From contig CM049320.1 in NCBI GenBank assembly GCA_026874595.1, forward strand, positions 29,925,714-29,989,713: 64,000 nt of DNA, given 5' to 3'. The position numbers were made by a program, and so were the translations under genes. This document shows positions 1 through 12,300 of the stretch, one piece after another. The notes beneath the pieces were generated by a model. That model searched no databases. It worked only from the letters and a program-made list of their open reading frames with translations, and was not told where the DNA came from. Source of the DNA: Sipunculus nudus. Its lineage: Eukaryota; Annelida; Sipuncula; Golfingiida; Sipunculidae. The stretch's first letter is position 1, and every line of letters begins with the position of its first letter.

Positions 1-2266
1 CGAGTCGGTAATGCTAGTCGGATACTCCAGTCAAACATGTGCTACTCCTTTCCGCCCTAACTGCTATGTAAATATTATCAAGCCAGTTGTCATATATGTG
101 AGGAACTAACATTGGGAAATACTTAATATAAAACTTTTATTAGAAATTACTCGAAGTTTTTACATAGAAAAGTAGATGGATTCATGAATCCATGCAACTT
201 ATGCATTCTGCAAAAATAATGAAGAAATGTGACTTGACAATCGTAATTAAAAAAAACCTCATTAATCCTTGCCAGAATGACCGTTAGTTAGGAGAAAACA
301 AAGTAGCTATTTGATTTGAATTTTCTCAATTTTCGTTTTAGTTTATTGATAGTTATGAAAGGCTTAAGTTGATATAGTAGGTCCGTTTTGCGAAACCAAA
401 TGTTATGAATCTTTGTTGAAAATGACAGTCGCCTTGATAAGTTGAACTTCCATAGATGAAATTCCTCTGAGTAAAGCTTATCTAAGCTACCTAATTCCTG
501 ATGATATATTGTGATTGGTCCGTTCTAATCCTGACAGCAACATAAATAAAATATAAATCAGAAAAAAATATTCATTGATGACACATAATCTAATAAACAC
601 TTCAAGCTGAGAACATTTTAATCACTAAACTTAACGTAGATTAAAATCTTATTTCTCATTGGTAAGTAGCGTAACCATGGCGACAATACAGTCAAGCATG
701 ATCAGCCAAATGAAATATACCAACAAAGATTGTGCTAGCATTAAATAAACCAATAACATAGTATATTCAAATGCGACCTGCTCCTTAGAGTAATTACCTG
801 AGCTTTTCAACACAGCCTACCAAACACAACCCCTCCCCTGTGAAATAAAACCCGACTTTGAATCTGTGATGCGAAAACCGTTCCCATATTTCCCCAAGTA
901 ATGGTTTTAAAAGGACAGCCACGATGAAATATTATAGCTACACGTCTTAAGCTGTACGCGGGGCCAAATACAATGATAACTTCGACCTAACGGTCTGCGC
1001 TATAGATTTTCTTCATACAGCCAGGGACGTCTTACCATCCCCGTATTTCTAGCTTCTTTTTAACCTTGAACTCACGAATAAGAAACTTCAAATGGCAAAG
1101 TCAAAAGGGCTGTCGTCAATAATGAAATTTCCTTTACCTTAATGGGAAAGAAGAGCTACCGAAGCACATAAAAGCCAGGAATAAATTCGAGAATAAAATG
1201 TTCATCTGAGGAAATAACGTAAAGGGAATGAATGCTCCGCCATATTGACAACCGCATAACCGGCATAACGACAGTTTAACAAAAAGCAACATTATAACGT
1301 CATCGGGAAAAATATATATTAATACAATATATAAAGCGATTCAGGGACACAAAAGGTAGTCGATCCATTTTAATATGTTGAAAAATCACTTGATTTTTTT
1401 CCCTAAGATTGGTCTTGTAGGGATCGTTTTTTTAATCTAGAAGAAAGTGATTTGAAAGGAAAGTAACCAACAATACAGCACAGTCTGCATATATTTCTGC
1501 AACGTTTAGGGTAACAGGGGCGGAATATTTCGATCTAAAAAATCCAAAAAATAGAATAATACACGCGTAATATCAAACAGCAGCGTCTGATTTTGCGTCT
1601 GGTGCAGTGTTGTTCTTTACTTCTGCTGTGAGTATAGCATGTATAAAGTCTACTAGCCCACCCGGCACACTTGTATTACCTGTGCTGGGATACTGACCCC
1701 AAGCGGCAGCATTTAACTGATGGCGTTGAGGTGGCAGTACAAGATGTATATTTCGGATCAAATGATGTGCACGCCATTTCTAACAGTACTGTTTCATTTT
1801 CATCTGCTTAACGAACTGTCATTTCCTCGAGGTAAGCCGAGAAATGACGTTATTCTGTTGGGAAAAATAATAAATAGTATATAAATTTTATTAACGAGTA
1901 TTCAGGCAGCAGTAATTAAAAACGGAACTGGTTTTACTCGGATAGTTTGTCTCTCCGTCTCACTTGACGGCTTCAAACCTTTATTCCTTCATTAATTAGC
2001 CGATAAAATACGACCATATAAGCTCGTGATGTCAAATAATACCACACAGCTAATATTTTGATCCAGCCCTTGGAATGGGTGTTATAATATGACTTGTAGT
2101 ATGATTTGCAGGCCCCTATAAGCTTATTTTAAAAAAGCCTGAATGGCATGTTGTCGTGACTAACTGAGAACCCCACCAACCCACATGTATTTCTTTAAAA
2201 TGATGTTTGCACCAACTTAAGAATAGTAGCTCAAAGTCCCTTAAGGTGGTAGGTTCTGTGGTTACG
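1..2266. other. AT-rich spacer, no gene recognised
   Basis: No open frame here resembles a known protein. The longest frame, 62 codons on the minus strand at 1573-1761, has no recognisable domain. I see no tRNA, rRNA or clear terminal inverted repeat. It is ordinary intergenic sequence as far as can be judged by eye. Confidence 0.6.
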
Positions 2267-2640
2267 GGCTTCTGTGGCTCAGGGGAAGAGCAAGGGAATC
2301 ATGGCCAGCAGAGATCGTGAGTTCCTGTCTCAGCCGAGGAGGTGAGATTTTTCACGGTCGGTCCCAACCAAGGGTGAGCGCTCTGCAGGCTTAATGGAAA
2401 GGCCATGTCCAACGACCTTGCATCACTCACAAACGAGTGGGCCTTTCGGGGGTACCTCTGTGGGTCACAAAAGGGTGATTACACACCCAGGTCCCGTAGG
2501 TGCAGTAGTCACCAGGGCCTGGTTAACATTAGAATCTTAAATGAGAGGAAGCATGTGGTACAGCCCTAACTGTCACGGAGCTCGAAACCGGAATGGAGTT
2601 CTGCAGATGTACATATACCTAGTTACATTCCTGGATTTTA
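2267..2640 (+). repeat. tRNA-derived SINE, copy 1
   Basis: The head resembles a tRNA. An A-box-like stretch (TGGCTCAGGGGAAGAGC) is followed about 35 bases on by a degraded B-box (GATCGTGAGTTCCTGTCTC). The body matches two other copies in this window (14074 and 61376), sharing a block around TTTTCACGGTCGG, the AAGGCC...CAACG stretch, CAAACGAGTGGGCC, the GTAGTCACC block and a tail with GAAACCGGAATGGA and TGCAGATGTACATATA. The B-box here has lost the GTTCGA core, so this copy is probably transcriptionally dead. SINEs of this kind are transcribed by RNA polymerase III and mobilised by a partner LINE. I cannot name the family. Confidence 0.8.
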
Positions 2641-3417
2641 AGCGGCTCACGACTATACATTATTTTTCAGATCGTTGAAAAACATATAAGACTGCTGGAG
2701 TTAATTATTCCCCTGAGAAGCATGCTTATTGAAGGTAAGCTATTCCGTTTAAGAGTCTTATGTCTTTGTGATTGCGACTTAAATCTACTCTGTGTCTGAC
2801 TCAGACATGTTTCGCCAACACAATATAGCTGATTTCATGATGAACTTGAAGACTGGAGATAAAATATCATTAGCAGCTCAAACCGCCCTGTATCAGATCA
2901 ATGCATGTTTACCTTTTTGACCAGTCAAGGTTTTGCACAGTTGATGGCCACTCAATTACCAGGACTGCATTTTTGTTTTCAAAAAGCTGAAGTTTGACAT
3001 TTTCTCTCTGTATACAATAATGTTGTAAGATATTAGTGGTCTATTTCTACGTCATTACATTAAGAGGTAAATAATTCCTTCCCTTCGCCTTTTAAACAGA
3101 GATATCTTTTTTAAAGCTACACATAAAGTAATTTTTATATGGACTTAAAAGCATTTTATACATATATAATTTCTGATGGACTAGTTCCCTAAGATTTTAT
3201 GTACTCTTTATACCTGAAATTACAGTTCGTTCTTAGTGGGTTGTTAATGAGTCAATGAATTACAAAAATTAAGTCTAAATCTTCCTCATACTTCCTCCCT
3301 ATTTCATGACTGATGAACTTTTTCTTTATAACGTTATATTGAAGAAATATCGTCTTCAAGATACTTCCGTATGCTAAAGGAATAAACAACTCCGTTATCA
3401 TATTTTGGAGCTGCTGC

Positions 3418-3420
<3 letters not shown>
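2641..3420. other. spacer, no gene recognised
   Basis: AT-rich sequence between the first SINE copy and a TA microsatellite. No coding frame, RNA gene or repeat end is recognisable. Confidence 0.5.

Positions 3421-3477
<57 letters not shown>
3421..3477. repeat. (TA)n microsatellite
   Basis: About 28 uninterrupted TA units. The minus-strand frame reading through it gives an isoleucine-tyrosine run, which is a microsatellite artefact and not a protein. Confidence 0.97.
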
Positions 3478-3480
<3 letters not shown>

Positions 3481-4180
3481 GTCGCACACTCTTATCAGCA
3501 TTACAATAACAGCACAAATATACATCTGGATGCGGAGGCCTAAGTCCAGCTGGAAATACTAAAACAGATCAACATCTGGTCACCCTCTACTATTTTACTT
3601 ATAACCTCAGAATTGTGACATTGTGTACTGCCAGCTGGTCAATGAAGTATACGCACAGGAAACCGAACAAATACAAAGGTGGTCATCAAGTAGATAACGT
3701 TACAGAGAGTACGATTACAGTCATGACACAGGAAATATATAAATATATTATGGTACGGGTGATGATAAAGAAGGAAAGATAAAACAATACAAAGTATCCA
3801 ATTTCTACTTTTATTTATTCAAAAACCTATTTGATATATTTTACGGCACCATTGTTTTTCCTTCTTATCGATAGAAACGCATTGTCGTAAAACCTTGAGA
3901 AATTGTATATTGGTCAAAAACCACAGTGGAGAGAGCAGGAGGGGCAATAAAAATATATACAATTTTTTCACCATACCATCATGTTGTTAACAGAATCGAA
4001 CATATGTTCACTGATACGAATTCACTTTGTCACCGAAAGTTTTGTACAAGATTAGAAGAGCATGGCTATAATAAGTTATTTTTTATAAATTTTATAAATG
4101 AATGGCTTTATCACTTTAAAAGTGAACAACAGATGGTTAGAAAAACTTATTCGAAATAAATGGACGTAAATTATCCCTTT
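3478..4180. other. spacer, no gene recognised
   Basis: AT-rich spacer. A 77-codon plus-strand frame at 3926-4159 has no recognisable motif and is likely chance. The sequence immediately right of it begins the foldback element at 4181. Confidence 0.5.
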
Positions 4181-5665
4181 TAGCTCGGCTGACTGAAAGT
4201 CATCTGAGCTATAGCAATCACTCTTTGTCTGTCTTCCGTCTATCCGTCCGTCCGTTAACCAGGCACAAATCGTAACCGCTGGACCTAGAATCTTCACACT
4301 GGGCAATCAAGGAGGTCCATGAAAAATCTCCTTGGAAATCTGAGATAAGGTCTTTGTTACCCATATCCTCAGAGCTATGGGGCTCGTAAGTACCCCCCCC
4401 CCCCCTCCAACAATAATTGAAAATTTGATATAAAAGCTCCAGTGTCTGAATAACTAATGCACTGATCACCATGACTGTTCGCATGCACATTGTTCATGGA
4501 GTAATCCATTGGTTCCTCCAGACTGGTGGCTCCACCTATATTTGTTCGAATTTTTACGAAATTTTTGTCTCTATTTTTGAGACCTTCAAAGAGGCGGTCG
4601 TCCGTTAACCAGGCTAAAATCTAACCAATGCATCTAAAATCTTCTTAGTTAACATCCAGGGAGGTCCATAAATAGTCTCCATGGAAACTTGAAATTAGGT
4701 TTGTGTTACCCATATCCTCCGAGTTAAGGGGCTCCTAAGTACTCCCAAGAATTAATTTAAAAAAAAATTGATACAAAAGCTCCGTTATCTGAATAACTAA
4801 TGCATTAATCACCATGATGTTTTGCATGCATATTGACCATGGGAATTTTTATCTGTTCAGGCAGACTGGTGGCGCTACCTGTATTTATTCCACATTTATC
4901 TGTACAAAAGCATTGATCGCCATGATTATTTTGCATGTATATTGGACATGGAGTGTTTTATCAGTTCCTGCAGGTTGGTGGCGCCACCTGTATGTTTTCC
5001 AATTTTTACACATTTGCTTCTCTATTTTTGAGACTTCCAAAAAAGCGGTCGTCCGTTAACAGGGCAAATATCGTAACCGTTGGACCTAGAATCTTCTAGC
5101 CTGAAATCGAGGAAGATCCATGCCAAATCTTCTCGGAAAACTGATATTAGGTCATAGTGACCTATGTTCTGCAAGATATGTGAAAGAACCTGATTTGAGC
5201 ATCTTACAGGACACATTTGCATGATTGGTTAGTTGGACCTTGAAACTTATGTTTGATTAAGGTCCAGGGAGTTTCCCGTAAAAAAAATTCTTGAAAACTA
5301 GAAATAATATCACTGTGACTTATATTCTGCAAGCTGTGTAAAAGATGATTTTAACACTCCAATTTTCAGATGCGCAGAAATAGTGGCTGCTGCATGTAGA
5401 ATAAGGTCACAGTACAATATTTCTAAGGTCTATTGGCAAAATGCATAATGTGTAGCACGCTGGGAGTCGTGTTACCCATTCATTGTTCAAGGTTCCTTGG
5501 TGTATTAAAAAATCACGGCTGGCCAGTTATTATCATGACACAAATCGTAACTGCTTGACGTAGAAACGTTTTCCATAATATCCTGGTAGGTCTTTGGTAA
5601 ATCTCATTGCATACCAAAAAGCATACAAGTCAGTTGAGCGTCATGACCCATGGGTCACTTGTTTA
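4181..5665 (+). repeat. bivalve-style foldback element (AGCTC...GGGTCA)
   Basis: The left end is a small hairpin: AGCTCGG, then GACT-GAA-AGTC, then CTGAGCT, followed by a run of CCGTC units. The right end is the palindrome TGACCCATGGGTCA at 5644-5657 followed by CTTGTTT. Repeats with these two ends (AGCTCACCTGAGC..., ...GGCCCATGGGCCTCTTGTT) are, from general knowledge, very common in bivalve genomes. Inside, a module containing CGTCCGTTAAC, then a phrase close to TGGACCTAGAATCTTC, then GGAGGTCCAT and a GTTACCCATATCCTC-like stretch recurs at about 4245, 4600 and 5049. A second module, AACTAATGCA..GATCACCATGA plus GGTGGCGCCACCTGTAT, recurs at about 4450, 4795 and 4915. No transposase gene is present. 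A C-homopolymer sits at 4390-4405. Confidence 0.75.
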
Positions 5666-5670
5666 GATTT

Positions 5671-5971
5671 TCTCCGCCAGGAGTGATAGTTCATTAACGT
5701 TAACGAATGTCTTTGTTTGTTTGTTCACAACATAACTCACGCAGTAACAAACGGTATCTCATGAAATTTTCAGTTAATTTCAGAAATGGACCAGTGAATA
5801 AATCATTAGATTTTGGCGTGGATCCGGAACATGATCAAGACTCAGGAACTTTTTCAAGGAATATGGACAAATGTATAGTCACTCATGCACGCATGAACCT
5901 GGGCCGAATAAGTGAATGACAACACGTTTTTTGGATAGTCCAACAATAGGGACTCAACACATGGCGGAGGG
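5671..5971 (+). repeat. CCTCCGCCA-family short interspersed repeat, copy A
   Basis: It starts CTCCGCCAGGAG and ends CATGGCGGAGGG, so the ends are inverted copies of each other. The interior shares phrases with copies at 7120, 8935 and 55412: ACATAACTCACGCA, ATGAAATTTTCA, GGGAATGG..CCA, GATCC, a block near TTCACAAATGTA, TATGCACGAATG and CGAATAAGTGAATG. There is no coding capacity and it looks like a non-autonomous, MITE-like element. The 70- and 79-codon frames here are not genes. Confidence 0.75.
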
Positions 5972-7119
5972 TTTTATTTCGGAAGAAGAGACAAAAATAG
6001 TTTTGAAACCGAAAAATGAGGAAATGTCTCCCTGCCAGAATTTAGAAGAAAATCACATTAATTTATCATTGCTGTGTGTCTCTAATTCTATATTCATATC
6101 TCATATGATTAAGATTCACGAAATAATTAAATTATCCGATGTATTACTTTGGTAAAGAATGTAATTGACATCTACAAATGAAGTATGGTCTGAAGTCAGC
6201 GAAAATCAATGATTATTATTGTAAATGAACGGTAAATGTCAAACCCAAAGTAAATTTACTTCAATGAGAAGTATCAATAATGTATAAGCATTATTCAAGC
6301 AAAATACTATTACAAAGACAGAAAATAATTTCCGGAGGTAAAAGCAGTAAGCCATAACTTTGCTAATTTGTTGTCCACAAGTTTGTTATATTACATAAAG
6401 TATTCAAGTAAGATATCTCATTTCAACATCGCTTCCGAAAACAGGATTTAAATTCCTCATAAATATCTGTAACAAATTCAACTTTCAATGCAATGTCAAA
6501 GTAGAAGATTTGCAGAAGTATCACGTGACATCGGTAACTCTTGCTTCAGATTTACAGAATTCCCAATAAGTGATCCAAAGGATTACAGGGGTTCAGATAA
6601 AGTCCCCTTTATTCTTACAATGTACAGGAAAGCATCAAGGTAAGCCAAGCTTTCAGACGGACTAATTCCTGAACGTTTTAGACACGCTTGAAACTTGACA
6701 TCGCAATTCATCATCTGGATCTTTTAAGTGGCGTGTTAAGTGAGGCGGAGACTTTTTCCTATAAAACACGAATTTATTAATACAACAATATACATAACCA
6801 GCACAATTAGAATGAAAGATAATACATTGATACCAGTGTTGCTTAGGGTCTGATTATATTGAAAATGTTTCTTCTATTGTAAAACGTTTGCTAAGTAGGC
6901 ATATTTAACATTGTAGATCTGAATGGCGTCTGTATTTTCTATCCTATACCCTCTTAAACGGGCAACATTTTCGTGAGAAAAGGAGGATTTTTTTTAAAAT
7001 TTGGTTTTATTTTGATACTTAATCAGAGAAAACTGAAGCTGCGTTAAAAATTGCGAGAACAAACTTCTGAACTGGAACTCCTTACTGAAATGCATAGACT
7101 ACAGTGATTTAGTTCAGAA
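5972..7119. other. spacer, no gene recognised
   Basis: AT-rich sequence with no frame of note and no RNA gene seen. Confidence 0.5.
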
Positions 7120-7370
7120 TATTTGCCTTTGTGTCTTTTCTAGATGCCACAGTCAGGAGAACATGCGTTCATCCCCGTTCATTTGAGGCACTCAATTTAG
7201 GCCATTTCGGGAAGGGGCCAATCAAGAACCGATTAATTTTCTCACATAATCCCGATAAGGAACGTCACCAAAGAAAATATTTAAGTCACTTATGCACGAC
7301 TGAACCTGTGAATATGGGCTGAATAAGTGAATGCAAACACGGTTTGGGATCATAAATCAATAAGGAATGT
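7120..7370 (+). repeat. CCTCCGCCA-family repeat, copy B (partial)
   Basis: It shares the interior of the family: GGGAAGGGGCCAATCAAGAACC, TCCCGATAAGGAACG, CACCAAAGAA, TTATGCACGACTG and GAATAAGTGAATGC. The CCTCCGCCA left end and GGCGGAGG right end are not recognisable, so this is a truncated or decayed copy. It is closest to copy D at 55412. Confidence 0.65.
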
Positions 7371-8934
7371 ACCTAAGAATACAGATGTCTAGATGCAAAT
7401 CCACATGTCATTTTAAACAAGGAACTGTCTAAACAAAGAGGTGAAAAGGGGTCCATAATACCCAACAAAGACATCAAAAACAGGCTGCCTCAAAGACAAA
7501 AATTAAATTGGGAAAATGGACACAAAGAGTTAAAAATATAATAATTAATGCATTATTATTTACATCTATTTTTATATCAATCCCTACCAGAACGCAGGAT
7601 CAAGTATTTTATACATTTATTATGTAATCCCTAATACCACGGGGCTTTTATGTTCACAGTGACATACTTGGCTATATGTCTACCTTGCTGCCTGACCCAA
7701 CAATATATTTTTAACTACCTAATTAAAGTGAACGAAAACTGTCATTGCCCTGTTCTAGTTTATTTGAAATGAGTTATTAAGATGAAGAACATCAAATTTG
7801 ATGAATTTAGGTTTGACGAGCAGTTGTACATATGTGTGTCTATCCCTCCCGAAACTGTGTCATCGAAATCTATTGATGCCTAAGCCGGGCCTTCTGCCTT
7901 TGAGGTCTCTCCATTGGAAGGTTCCATAGTATTCTTTTTTCTTTAAAAAGGTAAGTCAGCCATGCCTTGAAGATCGAGTGTCGAAAGCATCTTTCCTATG
8001 CTCCCTTGTTGACACAGACAAGTGATTGTTTTAAAACTTTTCTTTCTAGACATTTTATAATATTTATTTTCGGCATACCTCCAAATGAAACAAAAGATAG
8101 AGAATTATATTAAAAGACGCCAAATTCCTGCTTATTAGCTTAAATTTATTTAACCCCAACCTATGGTATCATATCAGGAAATAAAATTAACATGAAGGAG
8201 AAATGCATAAATGTATGATTTGAGGTAAATCACAAAGTCAGAAGGTGAATATCCCAAGAACAGCCCTCGGGGCTGAAATATTGTTACCATACTAAGATAC
8301 CCATCTTAGACAATGTCACTAGAGTCTGGAGGGCACCAGGCAATCTTACCCCGTGTGATGTAAGAAAACGATAACTGGTTTACATCAATTCCAAGCCAAT
8401 AAAAATCATCCAATCAAAATTTGAATTTCTAGGGGATCTAATCTGGAATGTCAGAAGAGATGGTGCCATGCTGAATATATGGTCTTGTTCCATGTTCGAA
8501 TAGATAAAAGTACGTAAGTAAAAAAAAAAAAAAAAATCTATATTTGTTTTTCCCTTGCAGAAAAATTTCTGTTAATTTTGTATTATACTTTTCAGACACG
8601 GGGTCTATTACAGTTGTCCTTTTACAGTTACTATTACTATTACTTTCAATTTCTGATATTATAATTACTATAGGTATTATCATATTTTACCATCTATTTC
8701 TATTACTATTACTTTTGCTGGGGTATCTATTACTATTACTATTAATATTATTATTACTATTACTTGTACTGATTGGAGGATTCTAAACCTTACGCAGCTG
8801 ACATTGCTAAAAACCTGCACTGCAGTCAAATGTATAAATTAATTTTACCAGTACCTATAAAGTATTACTTTTTGACTTTCTCCCTTCCGTTAATGTTTTA
8901 TAATATATATACTCTTTACTTATGATTGTTTATT
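7371..8934. other. spacer with low-complexity TTACTA tract
   Basis: No gene is recognised. From about 8620 to 8770 the sequence is a degenerate TTACTA/TATTAC repeat, which makes a leucine-rich frame (8544-8786) that is a composition artefact. An A-homopolymer lies at 8521-8537. Confidence 0.6.
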
Positions 8935-9384
8935 GCCTCCACCATGAGTGTATGCGCTATTCCCGGTCGTGGGTGTGTGTTTGTTTCTATGGGATTTTAT
9001 GTGTGTTTGATCCTAACATAACTCACGCAATCCTGAACGGAATTTCATGAAATTTTCATTGCATTCCGGGAATGGGTCCAGGAGGAAGCATTTAGATATT
9101 GGTGTGCATCCAGCATCTATTCCGGATTTTGGAGTGTCACCAAGGAATATTCACAAATGTACGGTTACTTATGCACGAATGATTCTGGGAATATGGGGTA
9201 AAACAAGTGAATGCAAACAAGGTCCAGTCTCATACGGTACCTCGGACTGACGGTGTCGGGTGTGGTCTAACAGCGTATTAAACCGTGTCCTCTTAGTTCT
9301 GAGGTGAGCAGTTTGGGAGCATTCTACAATAGGGACCCCTATATGTCGGGAGTTTGTATCCATTGGGGTGCAGATTTCCAGTTC
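8935..9384 (+). repeat. CCTCCGCCA-family repeat, copy C
   Basis: The left end GCCTCCACCATGAG is a decayed CCTCCGCCA start. The right end ATATGTCGGGAG...CATTGG..GCAGATTTCCAGTTC matches the right end of copy D (ATATGGCGGAGG...CATTGG..GCACATTTCCAGTT). The interior has the shared ACATAACTCACGCA, AATGGGTCCAG and TATGCACGAATG phrases. About 80 bases near 9235-9320 are extra compared with copy D. Confidence 0.7.
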
Positions 9385-12300
9385 AATGCTACATTTAATT
9401 ATTTACTACCAACCAACCTATATTATAAATGCACAATCACAACCAGTGTAATACTTAAACATAATTTTGTAACATTTCAAAACAATTTTTAAAATGTACC
9501 TATTTTAAGCCCCCTGGTAACAATGATCGGCTTTTAAATGAACTAATATTAAACTACATGAAAATTTAAGTTTTCAATCGACAATTTATTGAATAGAAAT
9601 ACAGATTTCAGTATTAGGGTACATAAAATAGTGACAGAGGAAAACCAAAGAAAACATTTTTGATATATTGTCATGTAGTGAAATATTAGTTCATTAAAAA
9701 GCGGATTATTGTTACTGGGGGCTTATAATAGTGTAACTTTTAAATATTATATATCTATTTTTAAATATTACTAAATCGTTTGAAATAAATGAAAAGTTAA
9801 AATATATATATGATCAGAAAGATCACCGGACCAGGGGTCTGATATGAATATAAACCGCTTTTGAATCGAATTTAGATATAGGGATTTCAAAAAAATAATG
9901 ATATCTTTATGACACATCGTGAACGCGCCTAATATACTACGCTCTGAGAGCCAATAAATCAAGTGATCCCCTGCAAATTTTAAATAAATTAGAATGCACT
10001 CTGTGACGCCATACCTCCGCCAGCATCCTGGATCACCAAACCAGGATCGTGTGATCAAGAATTTTTTTTCAGGGTTTTTATCAGACTTTGATGTGCGGAA
10101 CGTAAGCGAGAAAATATATAAGCCATGACAGAGAGTTTTAGTTAGGTCATCCCCATGCATTCAAGAGGGGTATACTTTAACCTTGCCCTTACAACCCAAC
10201 TCAGTAGGCAATGATAATTGGCCTGGTAATTCTACTTGAGTCGTAATACAAGTAGTATCGAGGAATGTTTCGCTGTGGTCTTCCATCATGTTGCATATTG
10301 TTGTGAACAGCTCACAATGTTAACATTATGCTACGAATTATGCATTAAAGCAAGAGAATGCTTGTGAACTTACGACCGAAACTGAAGTAAACCCCGTCTC
10401 TATGGTAACGGTCATTCCCTGTATTCCTGTAACATTTGGCTGCACCCATTTCCCCTTGTAAGCCATGCGTGTGTTCATGCGGTCAGAAATTCAATAAACA
10501 TGCGGAGGGATTTACCAATATGCTGAGTTTAAATGGAACTTCTCTATTTCATGTTGGTGTTGTTGGAAAGTACCCTAAAATGCAAAGATTAGTCTGGTTT
10601 ACGTCAATTGATAGTGTATCTGTAGCCCATGAGGCGTTGTCAGAATGACGAAAATATTTGCATCCTCTTGTGGCATTATAACGCGTTCCTAAGATCTAGA
10701 TGTAAAGGCACTCTGGCAGGCTAGTTATCTGGTCGAGATGTCAGAGGGCCAATATGGCGCCAACTTTAACCCCTTTAGAAGTTTACACTTTGGGTTTTCA
10801 ATTATACTTGAAAATGACTTGGGTACCACGGGCAGCTGGGATAAAAAAACTGCCATATCTAGCGAGCATGAAGGAACATGACGATGCTTTCAGCATAATC
10901 ATATTATGCGACTTTTTATAAATAGTTGCTTTGGTGTTTCCCAAACCCTACACAAAATATAATTAATATCTATACATAGCCTTTTTTGTAATATCGGTTA
11001 TAGACGAACCAGCTTTAATCACATATTTATTAAAACATTTTGATAAAAATTTCGTGTATATCCAAAATACTGCTGTAGTAAAATCACTCCCTATGGAACA
11101 GTAAACATGTTTTTGTAGTTTTCCTTAATAGAATTACAATGAGCTGCTTGCAGCTATTATCGTGTCTTATATACAAATAATAGAGCAAAATCTCTGACTT
11201 ATCATTAATATTATTAACTCTCATAATTATTCCATTGGCGACCCCTTAAGATGTGATATTACTCAATTCCTTATGCATCCCACGCATACTCAGCGCCATA
11301 ACTTATACGAACAATGGTCATTAAAGCTTAACAGATCTGTCGCCTTAATATTTGTAGCTTTTTTTTGTGATTGGATTATGTTTGCCGTCTTGATCAAGGT
11401 ATTCATGCTTTGTTTGCGGGATAACATCAACGATCACTGTCCCGAGAAAAAAAAAAACATACTTTTTCTTAAGTCGGTTATTTGTAACTACAGCGCTAGC
11501 TATTAATACCCCGAACAGGGCAAGCCCATCTAAGCACTTTTGACGTTTGATTCCCGTTTGCTGACAGGCTGGTCTTAAAACCGTATAGTCTTAAAGAGTG
11601 ACCCGAAAACGTCAGCTCAAAAATCATTTTCTGAGACCAAGAGGATCGTGTTCTGTGTATTAATGCGAACCCAAGTGAGGCAGAAGAAATCGACGCATTC
11701 ATTGCTGTCAATTAAGAACATTATTTTCCCCTGACTTATTGAATTAATCACGTTTGCATTCCGTTAGTTCGGAACTGGAGGCGGCCAGGGACTTTTGTCA
11801 AAGTAGTCACTCGCCAAACGTCCGCCTTGTCAGGCTTTCCTTTCCCATCAGTTGTTTCCTATTTTCTCACGATTTTCTGATTTCTTGCTTTGCTTCGTGT
11901 CTTGGCTCTTCTTAATGGTTAGCTCCCCATTATCGAAGACACAAATTTAGCCAATTATAAATGCCGTTTTAGTATTCTCCTGGCTTTCTTCATTTATAAT
12001 ATTCGGCTCTTCTATCTTTTTAAAATCTTACTCATTCTTAGTTTATAATTCAATATGCATTGCCCATGTTCTTCGTTATTTATTATTTATACAAATCTAG
12101 TAAAGACGGGCATATTTCGTAGGTATTTTAGAGTTTTCATAGATGTAACTCCAATTTTGCAGACAAGAACAAATTATACACAAAATAGTTTTTTTTATGT
12201 AAAAATATCGTTAGTACAATTACACAGAGCATTTCTCTGAAATTGATCCCTTTCATACGCATGATTGCAGAACCAACCAGCACACTGCGCAGAAACGAAC

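Noticed and set aside
3334-3525. Minus-strand frame with a long isoleucine-tyrosine run (similar frames at 22896, 24859 and 37490)
   Set aside because: These are translations of TA microsatellites, not proteins.
9771-10160. 129-codon minus-strand frame as a possible gene
   Set aside because: No recognisable domain, no supporting neighbours or splice context, and the DNA is AT-rich with repeat-like phrases. Chance is more likely.
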